This document shows positions 43,821 to 52,044 of a DNA stretch of 64,000 bases, in pieces (position 1 is the stretch's first letter; every line of letters starts with the position of its first letter). Below the pieces are notes generated by a model that ran no database searches, had not been told where the DNA came from, and saw only the letters and a program-made list of their open reading frames with translations. This DNA is from Streptomyces sp. NBC_01471. Its GTDB lineage: Bacteria; Actinomycetota; Actinomycetes; Streptomycetales; Streptomycetaceae. Where the stretch lies: the NCBI RefSeq assembly GCF_041438865.1, contig NZ_CP109451.1, positions 248,001 to 312,000 of the forward strand. The letters are read 5' to 3'. The translations under genes were made by a program, and so were the position numbers.

Positions 43821-43933
43821 CCAGGGTGGCGTGGCGGGTGGAAGAGCGGTGCGCATGCGGCCCGCGAGGCCAGGCCGGGGCCGTGGGAGCCGGCAAGTCT
43901 CCCCGGCCCGGCGTCGCGGGAGTTGCGGAATGA

Positions 43934-45673
43934 TCAGCAGGCGCCCAGGTCTTGCCAGGCCCCCCACTCGCCCGTGCTGCCCGGTTCCTCATTGGTGGTC
44001 CACCACTTGGCCTTCCAGTTGTGGCCCTTCCAGGAGATCTGCTTGCCGCCGACGTAGACCTCGGATGCGCTCCACGATGGCGCGGTGCAGGTACCGGACG
44101 GGGGCGGGGTCGTCGGCGGCGTGGTGGGAGGCGTCGTCGGCGGAGTGGTCGGGGGCGTCGTCGGCGGCGTCGTCGGGGGCGTCGAGCAGTCGGACGCGGA
44201 CCCGTTCGTCGCCGTCACGATCTTGTTGAAGAGGGTGGCCGCCGGGTCGAGGTCGAGCAGGGAGTACATCATCGAGCCGCCCAGGCCCTGGCAGTGTGCG
44301 TAGTCGGCCTTGGCCTGGATGCTCTTGTCGCCGAGGCCGGTCCAGAACTCCGTCCCGTTGTAGAAGTAGTTGGACTGCGAGGCCGCGTCGTAGAACGTGG
44401 TGGACGGGTTGGCGACGATGTCGGTCAGTTCCTTGTAGTACGCGGTCCCCGGGACCTGGCTGATGCCGCGCGCCGGGGCCGGTCCGGTGGCCGGCTGGTA
44501 CAGGCCGTGGTTGCTTCCTGCCGAGACGCCGGTCCAGCCGCGGTAGTACAGCGGGTAGCCCATGGTGATCTTGTTGGCCGGGAACCCGCCAGGGATGCCG
44601 TAGGCCGGATCACCGGTGGTCCATGCCTTGATGGCGTTGTCGGTGGAGTACTTCTCGGTACCGGGCGAGATCGGCGTCGACGGGTCGTCGGGCGACACGT
44701 ACGTCGGATCCTGGTTGTTGGTCGGGCCCGTCGCGTCCCAGGCGCCGTGCATGTCGTACGTCATCACGTTCGCGTAGTCGAGGTACTGGCCGAGCTTGTC
44801 GGTCTCGAGGTTCGCGATCTTGTCCTGGCCGGCCGGCAGCGCCGCGGTGAGCAGCATCTTCTTGCCACCGTTGGAGGCACCGTAGGCATCCAGCTCGGTG
44901 CGGAATTCGGCCATCAGCTTGGTGTAGTTCGCCTTGTCCGCCGTGCTGTAGTGGTTGCCCGTGTGGCCGTTGGGCGAGCCGGGGTACTCCCAGTCGATGT
45001 CGAAGCCGTCGAAGATGCCGGCCCCGGAGCCGTCGCCCCCGTAACCGCCCTGCACCGGCAGGTTGCCCTTGATGAACATGTCGATGCAGGAGCTGACGAG
45101 CTTCTTACGGCCGGCGTCGGTCGCAGCCGCATCGGAGAAGTACTTGGAGTACGTCCAGCCGCCGATCGACGCGACGATCTTCAGCTTCGGGTATTTCGCC
45201 TTCAGCTTCTTGAGCTGGTTGAAGTTGCCGACGATCGGCTGGTCCCACTTGTCGGCGACACCGTCCACGCTGATGTCCGCACCGAAGGACTTCTGGTAGT
45301 CGGCGAAGGCATCGCCCGCGCCGTCCCCGGCGTTGGGGTCGCTCTCGTTCGTCGAGTCGGACGCCTTGGTCGCCTCGAAACAGGTGTGGCTCGTCGGGTC
45401 GATGTTCTCGAACGAGTAATTGAGGATGTCCAGCTTGCCCGCGATCCCCTCGGTGTCGAGATTCTTGGGGTAGAAGGCGTTGCCGTACACGCTCCACTGG
45501 TCGTAGTACGCGATCTTGACCCCTCCGCTGCTCGCGGCGACAGCCGAGGGCTTGGCGGCCGACGCGGTGTCCGCCTGGGCGCCGGTGACACCGGCTGCGA
45601 GAGCGGTGAGCACTCCCGCGGCCAGCGCCGCGCTCGTGGCGGCGGCCATGAGCGTTCTCTTCCTGGATTGCAC
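43934..45673 (-). CDS. Secreted GH18 chitinase with C-terminal chitin-binding domain
   Basis: A 579-residue chitinase starting at a GTG eight bases from an exact GGAGGTC. Signal peptide to about residue 35; GH18 barrel about 50-495 with SIGGW (169-173) and catalytic FDGFDIDWE (Asp222, Asp225, Asp227, Glu229). A Pro/Thr repeat linker (TTPP units) and a CBM5/12 module (WSASEVYVGGKQISWKGHNW) follow. It cuts chitin outside the cell. The promoter carries the paired repeats of chi genes, so chitin induction is expected. Confidence 0.95.
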   Translation of the reverse strand: MQSRKRTLMAAATSAALAAGVLTALAAGVTGAQADTASAAKPSAVAASSGGVKIAYYDQWSVYGNAFYPKNLDTEGIAGKLDILNYSFENIDPTSHTCFEATKASDSTNESDPNAGDGAGDAFADYQKSFGADISVDGVADKWDQPIVGNFNQLKKLKAKYPKLKIVASIGGWTYSKYFSDAAATDAGRKKLVSSCIDMFIKGNLPVQGGYGGDGSGAGIFDGFDIDWEYPGSPNGHTGNHYSTADKANYTKLMAEFRTELDAYGASNGGKKMLLTAALPAGQDKIANLETDKLGQYLDYANVMTYDMHGAWDATGPTNNQDPTYVSPDDPSTPISPGTEKYSTDNAIKAWTTGDPAYGIPGGFPANKITMGYPLYYRGWTGVSAGSNHGLYQPATGPAPARGISQVPGTAYYKELTDIVANPSTTFYDAASQSNYFYNGTEFWTGLGDKSIQAKADYAHCQGLGGSMMYSLLDLDPAATLFNKIVTATNGSASDCSTPPTTPPTTPPTTPPTTPPTTPPTTPPPSGTCTAPSWSASEVYVGGKQISWKGHNWKAKWWTTNEEPGSTGEWGAWQDLGAC

Positions 45674-45721
45674 GAGGACCTCCAGATGGCGGATGTGACA
45701 CACCGGCTCACTCGGCGCGGT

Positions 45722-45785
45722 TGGTAAGGGGATATCCGCTGGTGGAGGGCACGTCAATAGTCTGGACCAATTAAGGACTAGACCA
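45722..45785 (-). promoter_or_regulatory. chi-type promoter with paired 12-bp repeats
   Basis: On the minus strand TGGTCTAGTCCT (45774-45785) and TGGTCCAGACTA (45758-45769) lie next to TTGACG (-35) and, 17 bases on, TATCCC (-10). Such paired repeats at Streptomyces chitinase promoters are known sites of chitin induction and glucose repression; the first also resembles the DasR (dre) site. Confidence 0.75.
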
Positions 45786-45950
45786 CTTCACCCCACGACG
45801 ACGTTGTCATGGCCCTGGCGCTGGCGGGTCCGGACTGGACCAAGCACCGGACAGAACCGCCGCATGGACACCGCCACATGGACACCGCCGCCCGGGCGGA
45901 TTCCGCCTGCGGCGGCGGACCCCTCATCGGCCGGCCCCCGATCCGCCCCC

Positions 45951-46017
45951 GCCCTCGCCTTCGCCTTCGCCCTCGCCCCCCGCCCTCGCCCTCGCCCTCG
46001 CCCTCGCCCTCGCCCTC
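45951..46017. repeat. Hexanucleotide CGCCCT/CGCCTT array
   Basis: About ten imperfect 6-base units in a C-rich strand. Simple-sequence tract; slippage-prone, no spacers. Confidence 0.85.
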
Positions 46018-46041
46018 AGGACAGTGCCCCGGCGGAGGAAC

Positions 46042-46206
46042 CAGAGCGGCTTCGCCGTCCTGGCGAAGCCGCGGCGGGTCGAGCGGGCGATCTCGTGGAT
46101 CATGTGGGCGCGCAGAAACGTCCGCGATCACGAGAGGCCCGTCTCCCACAGCGGGGGCCACCTCGCCTGGGCCTTCGCAACCCTCATGGTCCGCCGCCCC
46201 ACCCGG
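46042..46206 (+). pseudogene. IS5-family transposase C-terminal fragment
   Basis: Reads SGFAVLAKPRRVERAISWIM then WARRNVRDHERP and HLAWAFATLMVRRPTR. This closely follows the carboxyl end of IS5-group transposases (RRWVVERTxSWIMxARRNxRDYERL). It may belong to the same former element as the piece at 42.4 kb. Confidence 0.8.
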
Positions 46207-46266
46207 TCTCCCCTTCAACGCTGTAGGTGCTCACCAACGGGAAGAGGAGCACGGGGGTTTCAAGCC

Positions 46267-47049
46267 TTACGGCTGCGACGGCTTCGGCAACGTGAGGATT
46301 TCGGCTCCGTCCTCGGTGATGGCGATCGTGTGCTCGGTGTGTGCCGTCCGGCAGCCCGTCGCACTCCGGAGCGTCCACCCGTCGGCGTCGGTGACGAGTG
46401 TGGCGGTGTCCGCCATGACCCACGGCTCCAGCGCCAGCAGCAGCCCGGGGCGCAGCTTGTATCCACGGCCGGGCCGTCCAGTATTCGCGACGTGCGGGTC
46501 CTGGTGCATCGTTGACCCGATGCCATGCCCTCCGAATTCGGTGTTGATCTTGTATCCGGCCTGGCTGAGGACCGTGCCGATGGCGTGGGAGATGTCGCCG
46601 ATACGAGCCCCGGGTCCGGCGGCGGCGATCCCTGCAGCCAGTGCGCGTTCGGTTGCCCTGATCATCGCCACGCTCGCCGTGGGCTGCGCATTGCCCACGA
46701 CGAAGCTGATGGCGGCGTCCGCGGCGACTCCGCGCTTGGAGACGGCAAGGTCAAGCGTGAGCAGATCGCCGTCGGCGAGCGTGTAGTCGTAGGGCAGCCC
46801 GTGGAGCACGGCATCGTTGACGGCCGTGCAGATGTAGTGCCCGAACGGACCGCGTCCGAAGGATGGCGCGTAGTCGACGTAGCAGGACTGCGCTCCCGCC
46901 TCGGCGATCATGGCCTTGGCCCACCGGTCGATGTCCAGGAGATTCGTACCGACCGTGCTCCGGCCCTTCAGGGTCTGCAGGATGTCTGCGACCAGCGCGC
47001 CAGTGTCTTTTGCCCGGGCCAGCAGGGCGGGGTTCAGGATCTCGATCAT
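46267..47049 (-). CDS. map: Methionine aminopeptidase, type I
   Basis: A 260-residue enzyme with all five metal ligands of MetAP: Asp100, Asp111, His175, Glu208, Glu239, plus His83 (HGLP). It removes initiator Met from new proteins. Streptomyces have housekeeping map elsewhere, so this accessory copy may be specialised or resistant to an inhibitor. The start follows GAGGAAAG. Tandem repeats just upstream suggest specific regulation. Confidence 0.9.
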   Translation of the reverse strand: MIEILNPALLARAKDTGALVADILQTLKGRSTVGTNLLDIDRWAKAMIAEAGAQSCYVDYAPSFGRGPFGHYICTAVNDAVLHGLPYDYTLADGDLLTLDLAVSKRGVAADAAISFVVGNAQPTASVAMIRATERALAAGIAAAGPGARIGDISHAIGTVLSQAGYKINTEFGGHGIGSTMHQDPHVANTGRPGRGYKLRPGLLLALEPWVMADTATLVTDADGWTLRSATGCRTAHTEHTIAITEDGAEILTLPKPSQP

Positions 47050-47373
47050 GTGCCACTTTCCTCACGGAACCAACAACTATACCGGTCAAACTATACCGGT
47101 ACTGGAATCGGGGCCATGGCCGGACCGCCGCCCGCTCCCGCCGAGGTCGCACGCGGCCGGTCCCCCGGCGCCCCCTGCGCCGGGCCCGAGCCGACGGCCG
47201 GCCTCCTGATTTCTCCACCGAGCCGATGAAGCGCAGCGAGACATCGTTCGGTCATCGGCCAGGCAGGCGCGGCGCGCCTCGGCCGCGGCGGCTGCCGCTG
47301 ATGGAGGATCGGTGGAGCGGTGGCCGCGGAACGGGCCACCCGGTCACCACCCCCACTGCGTGGAGAGGTCCGG
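47050..47373. other. Intergenic, divergent promoters
   Basis: Contains the tandem repeats listed above and GC-rich sequence with no trusted gene. Promoters for map (minus) and the 30-residue ORF (plus) must lie here. Confidence 0.45.
47075..47100 (-). promoter_or_regulatory. Tandem 12-bp repeats upstream of map
   Basis: AACTATACCGGT occurs twice, 14 bases apart start to start, 26 bases before the map start; on the coding strand ACCGGTATAGTT twice. A TTGACC overlaps the second copy. Operator or promoter; binding protein unknown. Confidence 0.6.
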
Positions 47374-47466
47374 ATGAAACCGTCTGGCAATCCGCTGGCC
47401 CAGTCCCTCACTGCCCGGGCACTGGGACTCCCCGAGGACGACACGCCCGTACCGAGGGCGGCGTGA
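47374..47466 (+). CDS. 30-residue ORF coupled to a methyltransferase
   Basis: The ATG follows a strong GGAGAGG site and the TGA overlaps the methyltransferase GTG. The peptide starts with residues MKPSGNPLAQSLTARALGLP and ends with an acidic, then Pro/Ala-rich tail (DDTPVPRAA). Third-position GC is about 77%. It could be a short leader ORF or a small substrate peptide; no known family matches. Confidence 0.45.
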   Translation: MKPSGNPLAQSLTARALGLPEDDTPVPRAA

Positions 47467-48293
47467 CCGCCGCTCGACGCGGGGGCGCGCCGGACGGCGG
47501 CCGCTACGGCGAGACCTTCTTCCGTCCCGGACAGGCGGGAGAGGGCGAACGTATCGACTTCGGAGCCCTCGCCTACGACGACATCACCATGGCGCGGCTG
47601 CGGGCCATCGGGGCCGGCCCCGGGTGGCACTGTCTCGATATTGGTGCCGGCACAGGCACGGTCTCCGGTCGGCTGCTGGAGGAGGCCGGGGTTGCGAGCG
47701 TTCTCGCCGTGGACCGCGACGTACGGTTTCTCACGGAACGGTCCTCGCCCGGACTGGACGTGCTGGAGGCCGACATCACCGCCCCGGGCTTCGCCCCCGG
47801 CCGGTTCCAGCTCGTCCACGCACGCTTTGTGCTGATACACCTGCCCGAGCGCGAGCGCCTGATCAAAACACTGGCCGGACTCGTCGCGCCCGGCGGTGTG
47901 CTGGTGCTCAGCGACGCGGTCGACCTGACGAGCGGCCGGACGCCCAGCACTCCGTACACCGCGGTGATGCGGGCGATGTGGCAAGGGCTGCGGGCCACCA
48001 TCGGTACCGATGTCTCCTGGGTGCCGTCGTACCCGCAGCTGCTGCGAGAAGCGGGGCTCAAGCCCGTCGCCGCCGAGGTCCATGTGCCACCGCTGCTGCC
48101 GGGCAGTGCCATCAGCCGATTCTGGGCGGACACATGGGAGCGCAGCAGAGCGGCGATGCTCGCCACCGGCCTGGCCGATGATGCGGCCATTGATGTGGCG
48201 ATTCGGTATCTCGGGTCTGACGAGTGCGCCGCACTGTCGGCCGGCATGCTCACCGTCTGGGGATGGAGAAAACCTGAGGAGGGTGCGGGATGA
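47463..48293 (+). CDS. SAM-dependent methyltransferase
   Basis: A 276-residue class I methyltransferase with motif I LDIGAGTGTVSG (Asp59, Gly61, Gly63, Gly65), post-I acidic Asp in VLAVDRD, and LVAPGGVLVLSD. The UbiE-like form is common for small-molecule C- or O-methylation. The GTG start overlaps the stop of the 30-residue ORF; an upstream in-frame GTG is possible but lacks homology. Substrate unknown. Confidence 0.85.
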   Translation: MTAARRGGAPDGGRYGETFFRPGQAGEGERIDFGALAYDDITMARLRAIGAGPGWHCLDIGAGTGTVSGRLLEEAGVASVLAVDRDVRFLTERSSPGLDVLEADITAPGFAPGRFQLVHARFVLIHLPERERLIKTLAGLVAPGGVLVLSDAVDLTSGRTPSTPYTAVMRAMWQGLRATIGTDVSWVPSYPQLLREAGLKPVAAEVHVPPLLPGSAISRFWADTWERSRAAMLATGLADDAAIDVAIRYLGSDECAALSAGMLTVWGWRKPEEGAG

Positions 48294-48495
48294 CCGGCCC
48301 CCGGCCACGCCCCAGCCGTGAGGCCAAGGGGACCGGCCCACTGATCGTTTCGAGATGAAGTCGGTTGTGGGGCAGGGCAGTTGTGTGGTGCGTCGACGGG
48401 CAGGCTCAGCGTGCGCGTCCCTCATTCACGAGCGCCCCGTCTGCGCCGCACCTGACCGCCTCGGTACCGGCCTCTCGGCCATCCTCAGCAGGTCC

Positions 48496-49218
48496 ATGCA
48501 GACCGATGACGCGATCGCCGCGCAGCAGCGTGCCGTTGAGGTCTGCCGCACCGCGGGACACCGACGTGGCGAGGGGCTGGCACTGTCGCAGTTGGGACAG
48601 GTGCTCGCCATGGTGGCCGGACATCTCGGAGGAGCCATCGACGCGCACCGGAGCGCCGTCGACATCTGGCGGGAACTCGCCGACAGGGACTCCGAGGCCA
48701 CGGAACTGAGGGTCCTGGCGGGACGGTTGGCCGAGGCTGAACAGAACGTCGCCGCGCGGCAGACCGGCGAAGAAGTGATCGCTGCGATGAATGACACCGG
48801 CCGTCACGCGGAGGTCCCCGCCTTCGAGGCATGGCTGGAAACGCTGCCCGCGAAGGATCACGAAGGGAGACGGGCCGTTCCGCCGGGCGCGGAGGCACGT
48901 ATGCCGCGGATATACAACGCGCCAGGGGGACGCGCGGGCGGCTTCGTGCCGGCGGTTGCCGCCCTCGGTGCGGTGGTCGCCCACTTCCTGACAGGGCCGT
49001 GGTGGCTCGTGCCGATCCTCTTCGCGCTTGCTGCCCTCGGCTGGGGGTCCTGCCTGACGACTCTCCTGTTCCTGTCCGCCGGGACGTTCATGATCTGCAC
49101 GGCGTGGGGCACCTGGTGGTCCGCCGCAGGGTTGGCGCTGCTGCTGTCCGGCGCGGGCTCTCTGGTCACCGGAACCACTCGGGTGACCGCCGGGCTTCGT
49201 GACGTACGGGCCTCATGA
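48496..49218 (+). CDS. TPR-remnant membrane protein
   Basis: About 240 residues. Residues 1-80 form two tetratricopeptide-like helices (DDAIAAQQRAVEVCRTAGHRRGEG; GAIDAHRSAVDIWRELADR), the tail of the TPR arrays seen in AfsR-type proteins. The C-terminal 105 residues have three hydrophobic helices. A fused or truncated product; the true start is unsure, and a longer frame reaches 48355. Function unknown. Confidence 0.45.
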   Translation: MQTDDAIAAQQRAVEVCRTAGHRRGEGLALSQLGQVLAMVAGHLGGAIDAHRSAVDIWRELADRDSEATELRVLAGRLAEAEQNVAARQTGEEVIAAMNDTGRHAEVPAFEAWLETLPAKDHEGRRAVPPGAEARMPRIYNAPGGRAGGFVPAVAALGAVVAHFLTGPWWLVPILFALAALGWGSCLTTLLFLSAGTFMICTAWGTWWSAAGLALLLSGAGSLVTGTTRVTAGLRDVRAS

Positions 49219-49408
49219 GTACGAGCCGGCTTGCCGCTTATCTGCGGCACACCGAGTGCGGACCAGCTCGCGTCACACACTGGGCGCCCCATGAAAGCTG
49301 TACGTCGCCGCCCGGCTGCGCGCGGTGCTCGGCCGACCGCCCTGGTTCTGGCGCTGGCGCAGGGGCCGGAACTGGCGCTGGGAGCGCATCGGCGAGCAGC
49401 TGGATGTT

Positions 49409-50509
49409 CTACGACCGCGTAGCCCTCCCGCACTCGTCCCCGACAGACTCGCCCTGACCGACCGGCGCGCTGCGGTCGTACGGGTCGACCTCCGTTCCGG
49501 CCTCGTCCGCCCGGCGGTCCGGGCCGAAGGGCGGGGTGAAGTAACCCGTGGGGGCGCCGCAGCCGCCGTTGGTCATGTCGTATTTGTACGAGACGATCGA
49601 GAACGTGCCAGGCTCGGTGATCACTTTGTCAGGGTTGTCCCAGCTCAGGATCAGCTCGCGTCGGACGATGGTGCGCACGATCTCGTCGTCGCCGCCCGCG
49701 TGCGCGCGGGTGACCGGGTAGACGAAGGTGACGTCGGCGGTCACCTGGAGCGCACCGCGCTCGCCCTCCCGGTAGGTGAGCCGGCCCCGGGTCTTCACGA
49801 CGTCGCCGACCAGGTGGGTGCGGGAGGGCTGGAAGCGGCTGAAGAGGAGGAGGGGGTCCTTCTTCTCGCTCGGGGTTCGGAAGGCGGTTTTCAGAAGGTC
49901 TTGAACGTCCTTCTGATGCGGGTTGATCTGTGCAATCGCCTTCTCGGGGCGCGCGCCCCGCAGCACCTCGCGGTCCAGGCCGGACCCGACGAGGAAGTCC
50001 CGGCTGCGGGCGAGGGCACGCTCGACCTCGGCCGCACTCATCCAGCCGACCGCCCCGGCCTTCGGCACGCTGATCCCTGCCGCGCCGCTCGCCCAGCCCG
50101 CCGCCGGCGAGCCGCGGAACGGCTCCTGCACGGTGGGACGTTGGACTGCCTCTGCCGGGGGTGCCTGGGTCGGGCGGGCGGTCTCGGCCGCCGGCGGCGG
50201 GGAATCAGGGTCGTCGCCTGCGAACAGGTCCACTGTCCGCCCGGGCGCGAGCGCCACCAGCAGCAGCACCAGCGAGGCCAGCAGCCCGACGACGTACCAG
50301 CCCGTGCGCCGCTTGGGCCGCGCGGGCGGGTAGCTGCGCCAGCCCTCCATGTCGCGGCCCGGCTCCGCGCGCAGCCGCCTCGCCACGTCGCGGGCCCTCG
50401 CCGACGGCTCCTTGGGCGAGCCGGGAGCACCCGCCACCGACTCGCGCAGAAACCGCTCCCACTCCTCGTCGGATCTGGACGAACCGTCCGGCTCCGTACC
50501 CGCACCCAT
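49409..50509 (-). CDS. Conserved actinobacterial hypothetical protein, one membrane helix
   Basis: A 366-residue protein. It has a cytoplasmic N-terminal part ending in Arg-rich RPKRRTG, a single helix (about residues 75-95, WYVVGLLASLVLLLVAL), a Pro/Ala linker, and an extracellular domain. That domain has VRTIVRRELILSWDNPD and NGGCGAPTGYFTPPFGP. Known in Streptomyces as an uncharacterised secreted-domain family. Start at the ATG behind AGGGGG; a far longer frame upstream lacks homology. Confidence 0.7.
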   Translation of the reverse strand: MGAGTEPDGSSRSDEEWERFLRESVAGAPGSPKEPSARARDVARRLRAEPGRDMEGWRSYPPARPKRRTGWYVVGLLASLVLLLVALAPGRTVDLFAGDDPDSPPPAAETARPTQAPPAEAVQRPTVQEPFRGSPAAGWASGAAGISVPKAGAVGWMSAAEVERALARSRDFLVGSGLDREVLRGARPEKAIAQINPHQKDVQDLLKTAFRTPSEKKDPLLLFSRFQPSRTHLVGDVVKTRGRLTYREGERGALQVTADVTFVYPVTRAHAGGDDEIVRTIVRRELILSWDNPDKVITEPGTFSIVSYKYDMTNGGCGAPTGYFTPPFGPDRRADEAGTEVDPYDRSAPVGQGESVGDECGRATRS

Positions 50510-51008
50510 CCCCAACCCCCTGGCAACCGGTAGACCGCGGCCCACTCCCCTGGGACGCGTCCGCATAATGACACAGAGCACTGACAGCGAGACCGGCTGG
50601 GCGGACGGTGTGGGGGCGCCGTCCTTTCCCCACTGACCGACTCCAGCGCCATCCCAGCGCCCAGTCACACCAAGCCACTTGACCGCCCGCACCGTATCGA
50701 CCTGTTGACCTATTGACCTGCGGAGAGTCCCACCGGAAGGTCGACGTGCTCCCGACACACGGAGCAGGGGGGCCGGCCGCCCGACCCCGGCCGCCGACCG
50801 TGCGGCAGTAAGCGGTCGACTGATCAAGAGTCAGCTCCACGGCCGAGGCGGCTTCGATACGCTCCGTAATAGGATCTTCCGCCGGTAACTCCTCGCGACG
50901 ATACCGATCCGTCCCTGTTCGGTGTTTTCCGGACACCCGCGCAGAGCCGCCGCCGGAAGTCCTGGCCTGGGTTGAGTCTCCCTCGGGGGGAGACATCAAG
51001 CTGGGGGC
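50510..51008. other. Intergenic, divergent genes
   Basis: Between the minus-strand hypothetical gene and the MerR gene. Contains the inverted repeat at 50976-50994 and otherwise no gene I can support. Confidence 0.5.
50976..50994 (+). promoter_or_regulatory. MerR-type operator
   Basis: GTCTCCC and GGGAGAC flank a 5-base spacer, 15 bases before the MerR start codon, with TTGAGT overlapping its left arm as a possible -35. This is the usual place of an autoregulatory MerR site, though the -10 is unclear. Confidence 0.5.
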
Positions 51009-52025
51009 ATGGACAGCGACCCGCTCTATTCCATCGGAGAACTATCCCACCGGACCGGTCTGACGGTGAAGACCATCCGGTTCTACTCCGACCAGGGCAT
51101 CGTTCCGCCAACCGACCGGACTCCCGCGGGGTACCGGCTTTACGGCCCCGACGCACTCGCACGCCTGAACCTGGCCCGCACACTGCGCGATCTCGGGCTC
51201 GGCCTGGCCACCGTGCGCAAGGTGCTGGACCGGGAGGCCTCCATACCGGAAGTCACTGAAGCGCACGCCAACGCCTTGGACGTGCAGATCCAGACTCTCC
51301 GCCTGCGCCGGGCAGTACTCCGCGCAGTCGCCAGACGCGGCCCCACCACCCTGGAGATGGACCTCATGCACCGACTCGCCACGCTCTCCCAGGCAGAACG
51401 GCACCGACTGGTATCCGGCTTCATCGACGACGCCTTCCAAGGTCTGCGCACCAACCCCGAGTTCGTGACCCTGATGCGATCCGTCCTGCCCGAGCTCCCC
51501 GCCGATCCCACGCCCGAACAGGTCGAGGCCTGGGTGGAACTCGCCGGACTCTGCCAGGACCCGGACTTTCGTGTCGCGATACGCCGCACAGCTGAGGATC
51601 AGGCGGATGAGTCTTCCCAGCAGGACGTCGGCACTCTGCACGACACTCTCAACCAGGCGATGTGCGAACGAATCGCCGAGGCCGTATCCGCCGGCCTCCT
51701 ACCGGCCTCGGCGAAAGGCGCATCCCCCACCGACTCGCTGGGCGGCCTCTACGCCGACGCATTCGAGCGCGCCGACGAAGGCGATCTGCGCCGCTGGCTC
51801 CTCGCCCGCCTGCAGGCAGCCGCCGACCCACACACCGAACGCTACTGGCAGCTCCTGGCAACGATCAACGGATGGCCCGCATCACCCACGCTCGCTCCCG
51901 TTTACTCCTGGTTCACCGCCGCCGTCGGCAAGATCGGTGAAGACATTCCGGGAACGAGCCGTAGACCGCTGCCTACGACTTTCTGGCGGAACAGTGGCCC
52001 GTGGAACCCCGAACGGGGGGTGTGA
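51009..52025 (+). CDS. MerR family transcriptional regulator
   Basis: A 338-residue regulator with an N-terminal MerR helix-turn-helix (residues 7-75; YSIGELSHRTGLTVKTIRFYSDQGI). A long C-terminal effector domain has helices like those of drug-sensing TipAL- or CueR-distant types and no Cys pair. Start is at the ATG; it may self-regulate through the upstream palindrome. The next gene starts 19 bases on, so it probably drives the ThiF/GNAT genes too. Confidence 0.88.
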   Translation: MDSDPLYSIGELSHRTGLTVKTIRFYSDQGIVPPTDRTPAGYRLYGPDALARLNLARTLRDLGLGLATVRKVLDREASIPEVTEAHANALDVQIQTLRLRRAVLRAVARRGPTTLEMDLMHRLATLSQAERHRLVSGFIDDAFQGLRTNPEFVTLMRSVLPELPADPTPEQVEAWVELAGLCQDPDFRVAIRRTAEDQADESSQQDVGTLHDTLNQAMCERIAEAVSAGLLPASAKGASPTDSLGGLYADAFERADEGDLRRWLLARLQAAADPHTERYWQLLATINGWPASPTLAPVYSWFTAAVGKIGEDIPGTSRRPLPTTFWRNSGPWNPERGV

Positions 52026-52044
52026 AGGTGGTGAAAGGGTGTGC

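Larger units (their letters stand above)
43460..43933. other. Gap upstream of the hydrolase gene
   Basis: Carries the IS21-type fragment and a 10-bp triplet (GGCGGCGGTG, three perfect copies at 43791-43820). No intact gene. Confidence 0.5.
45674..46266. other. Gap upstream of chitinase gene
   Basis: Apart from the promoter it contains a CCCTCG-type hexamer array (listed) and an IS5 piece (listed). No intact gene. Confidence 0.5.

Noticed and set aside
43952..45727. 591-codon plus-strand frame
   Set aside because: Antisense to the chitinase gene and of Arg/Val-rich low complexity.
45951..46017. Candidate CRISPR array
   Set aside because: The units are 6-base simple repeats with no spacers, so it is a slippage tract.
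51571..52044. Extension of the ThiF frame upstream
   Set aside because: It overlaps the MerR gene and has no homology; the ATG at 52045 has a good ribosome binding site.
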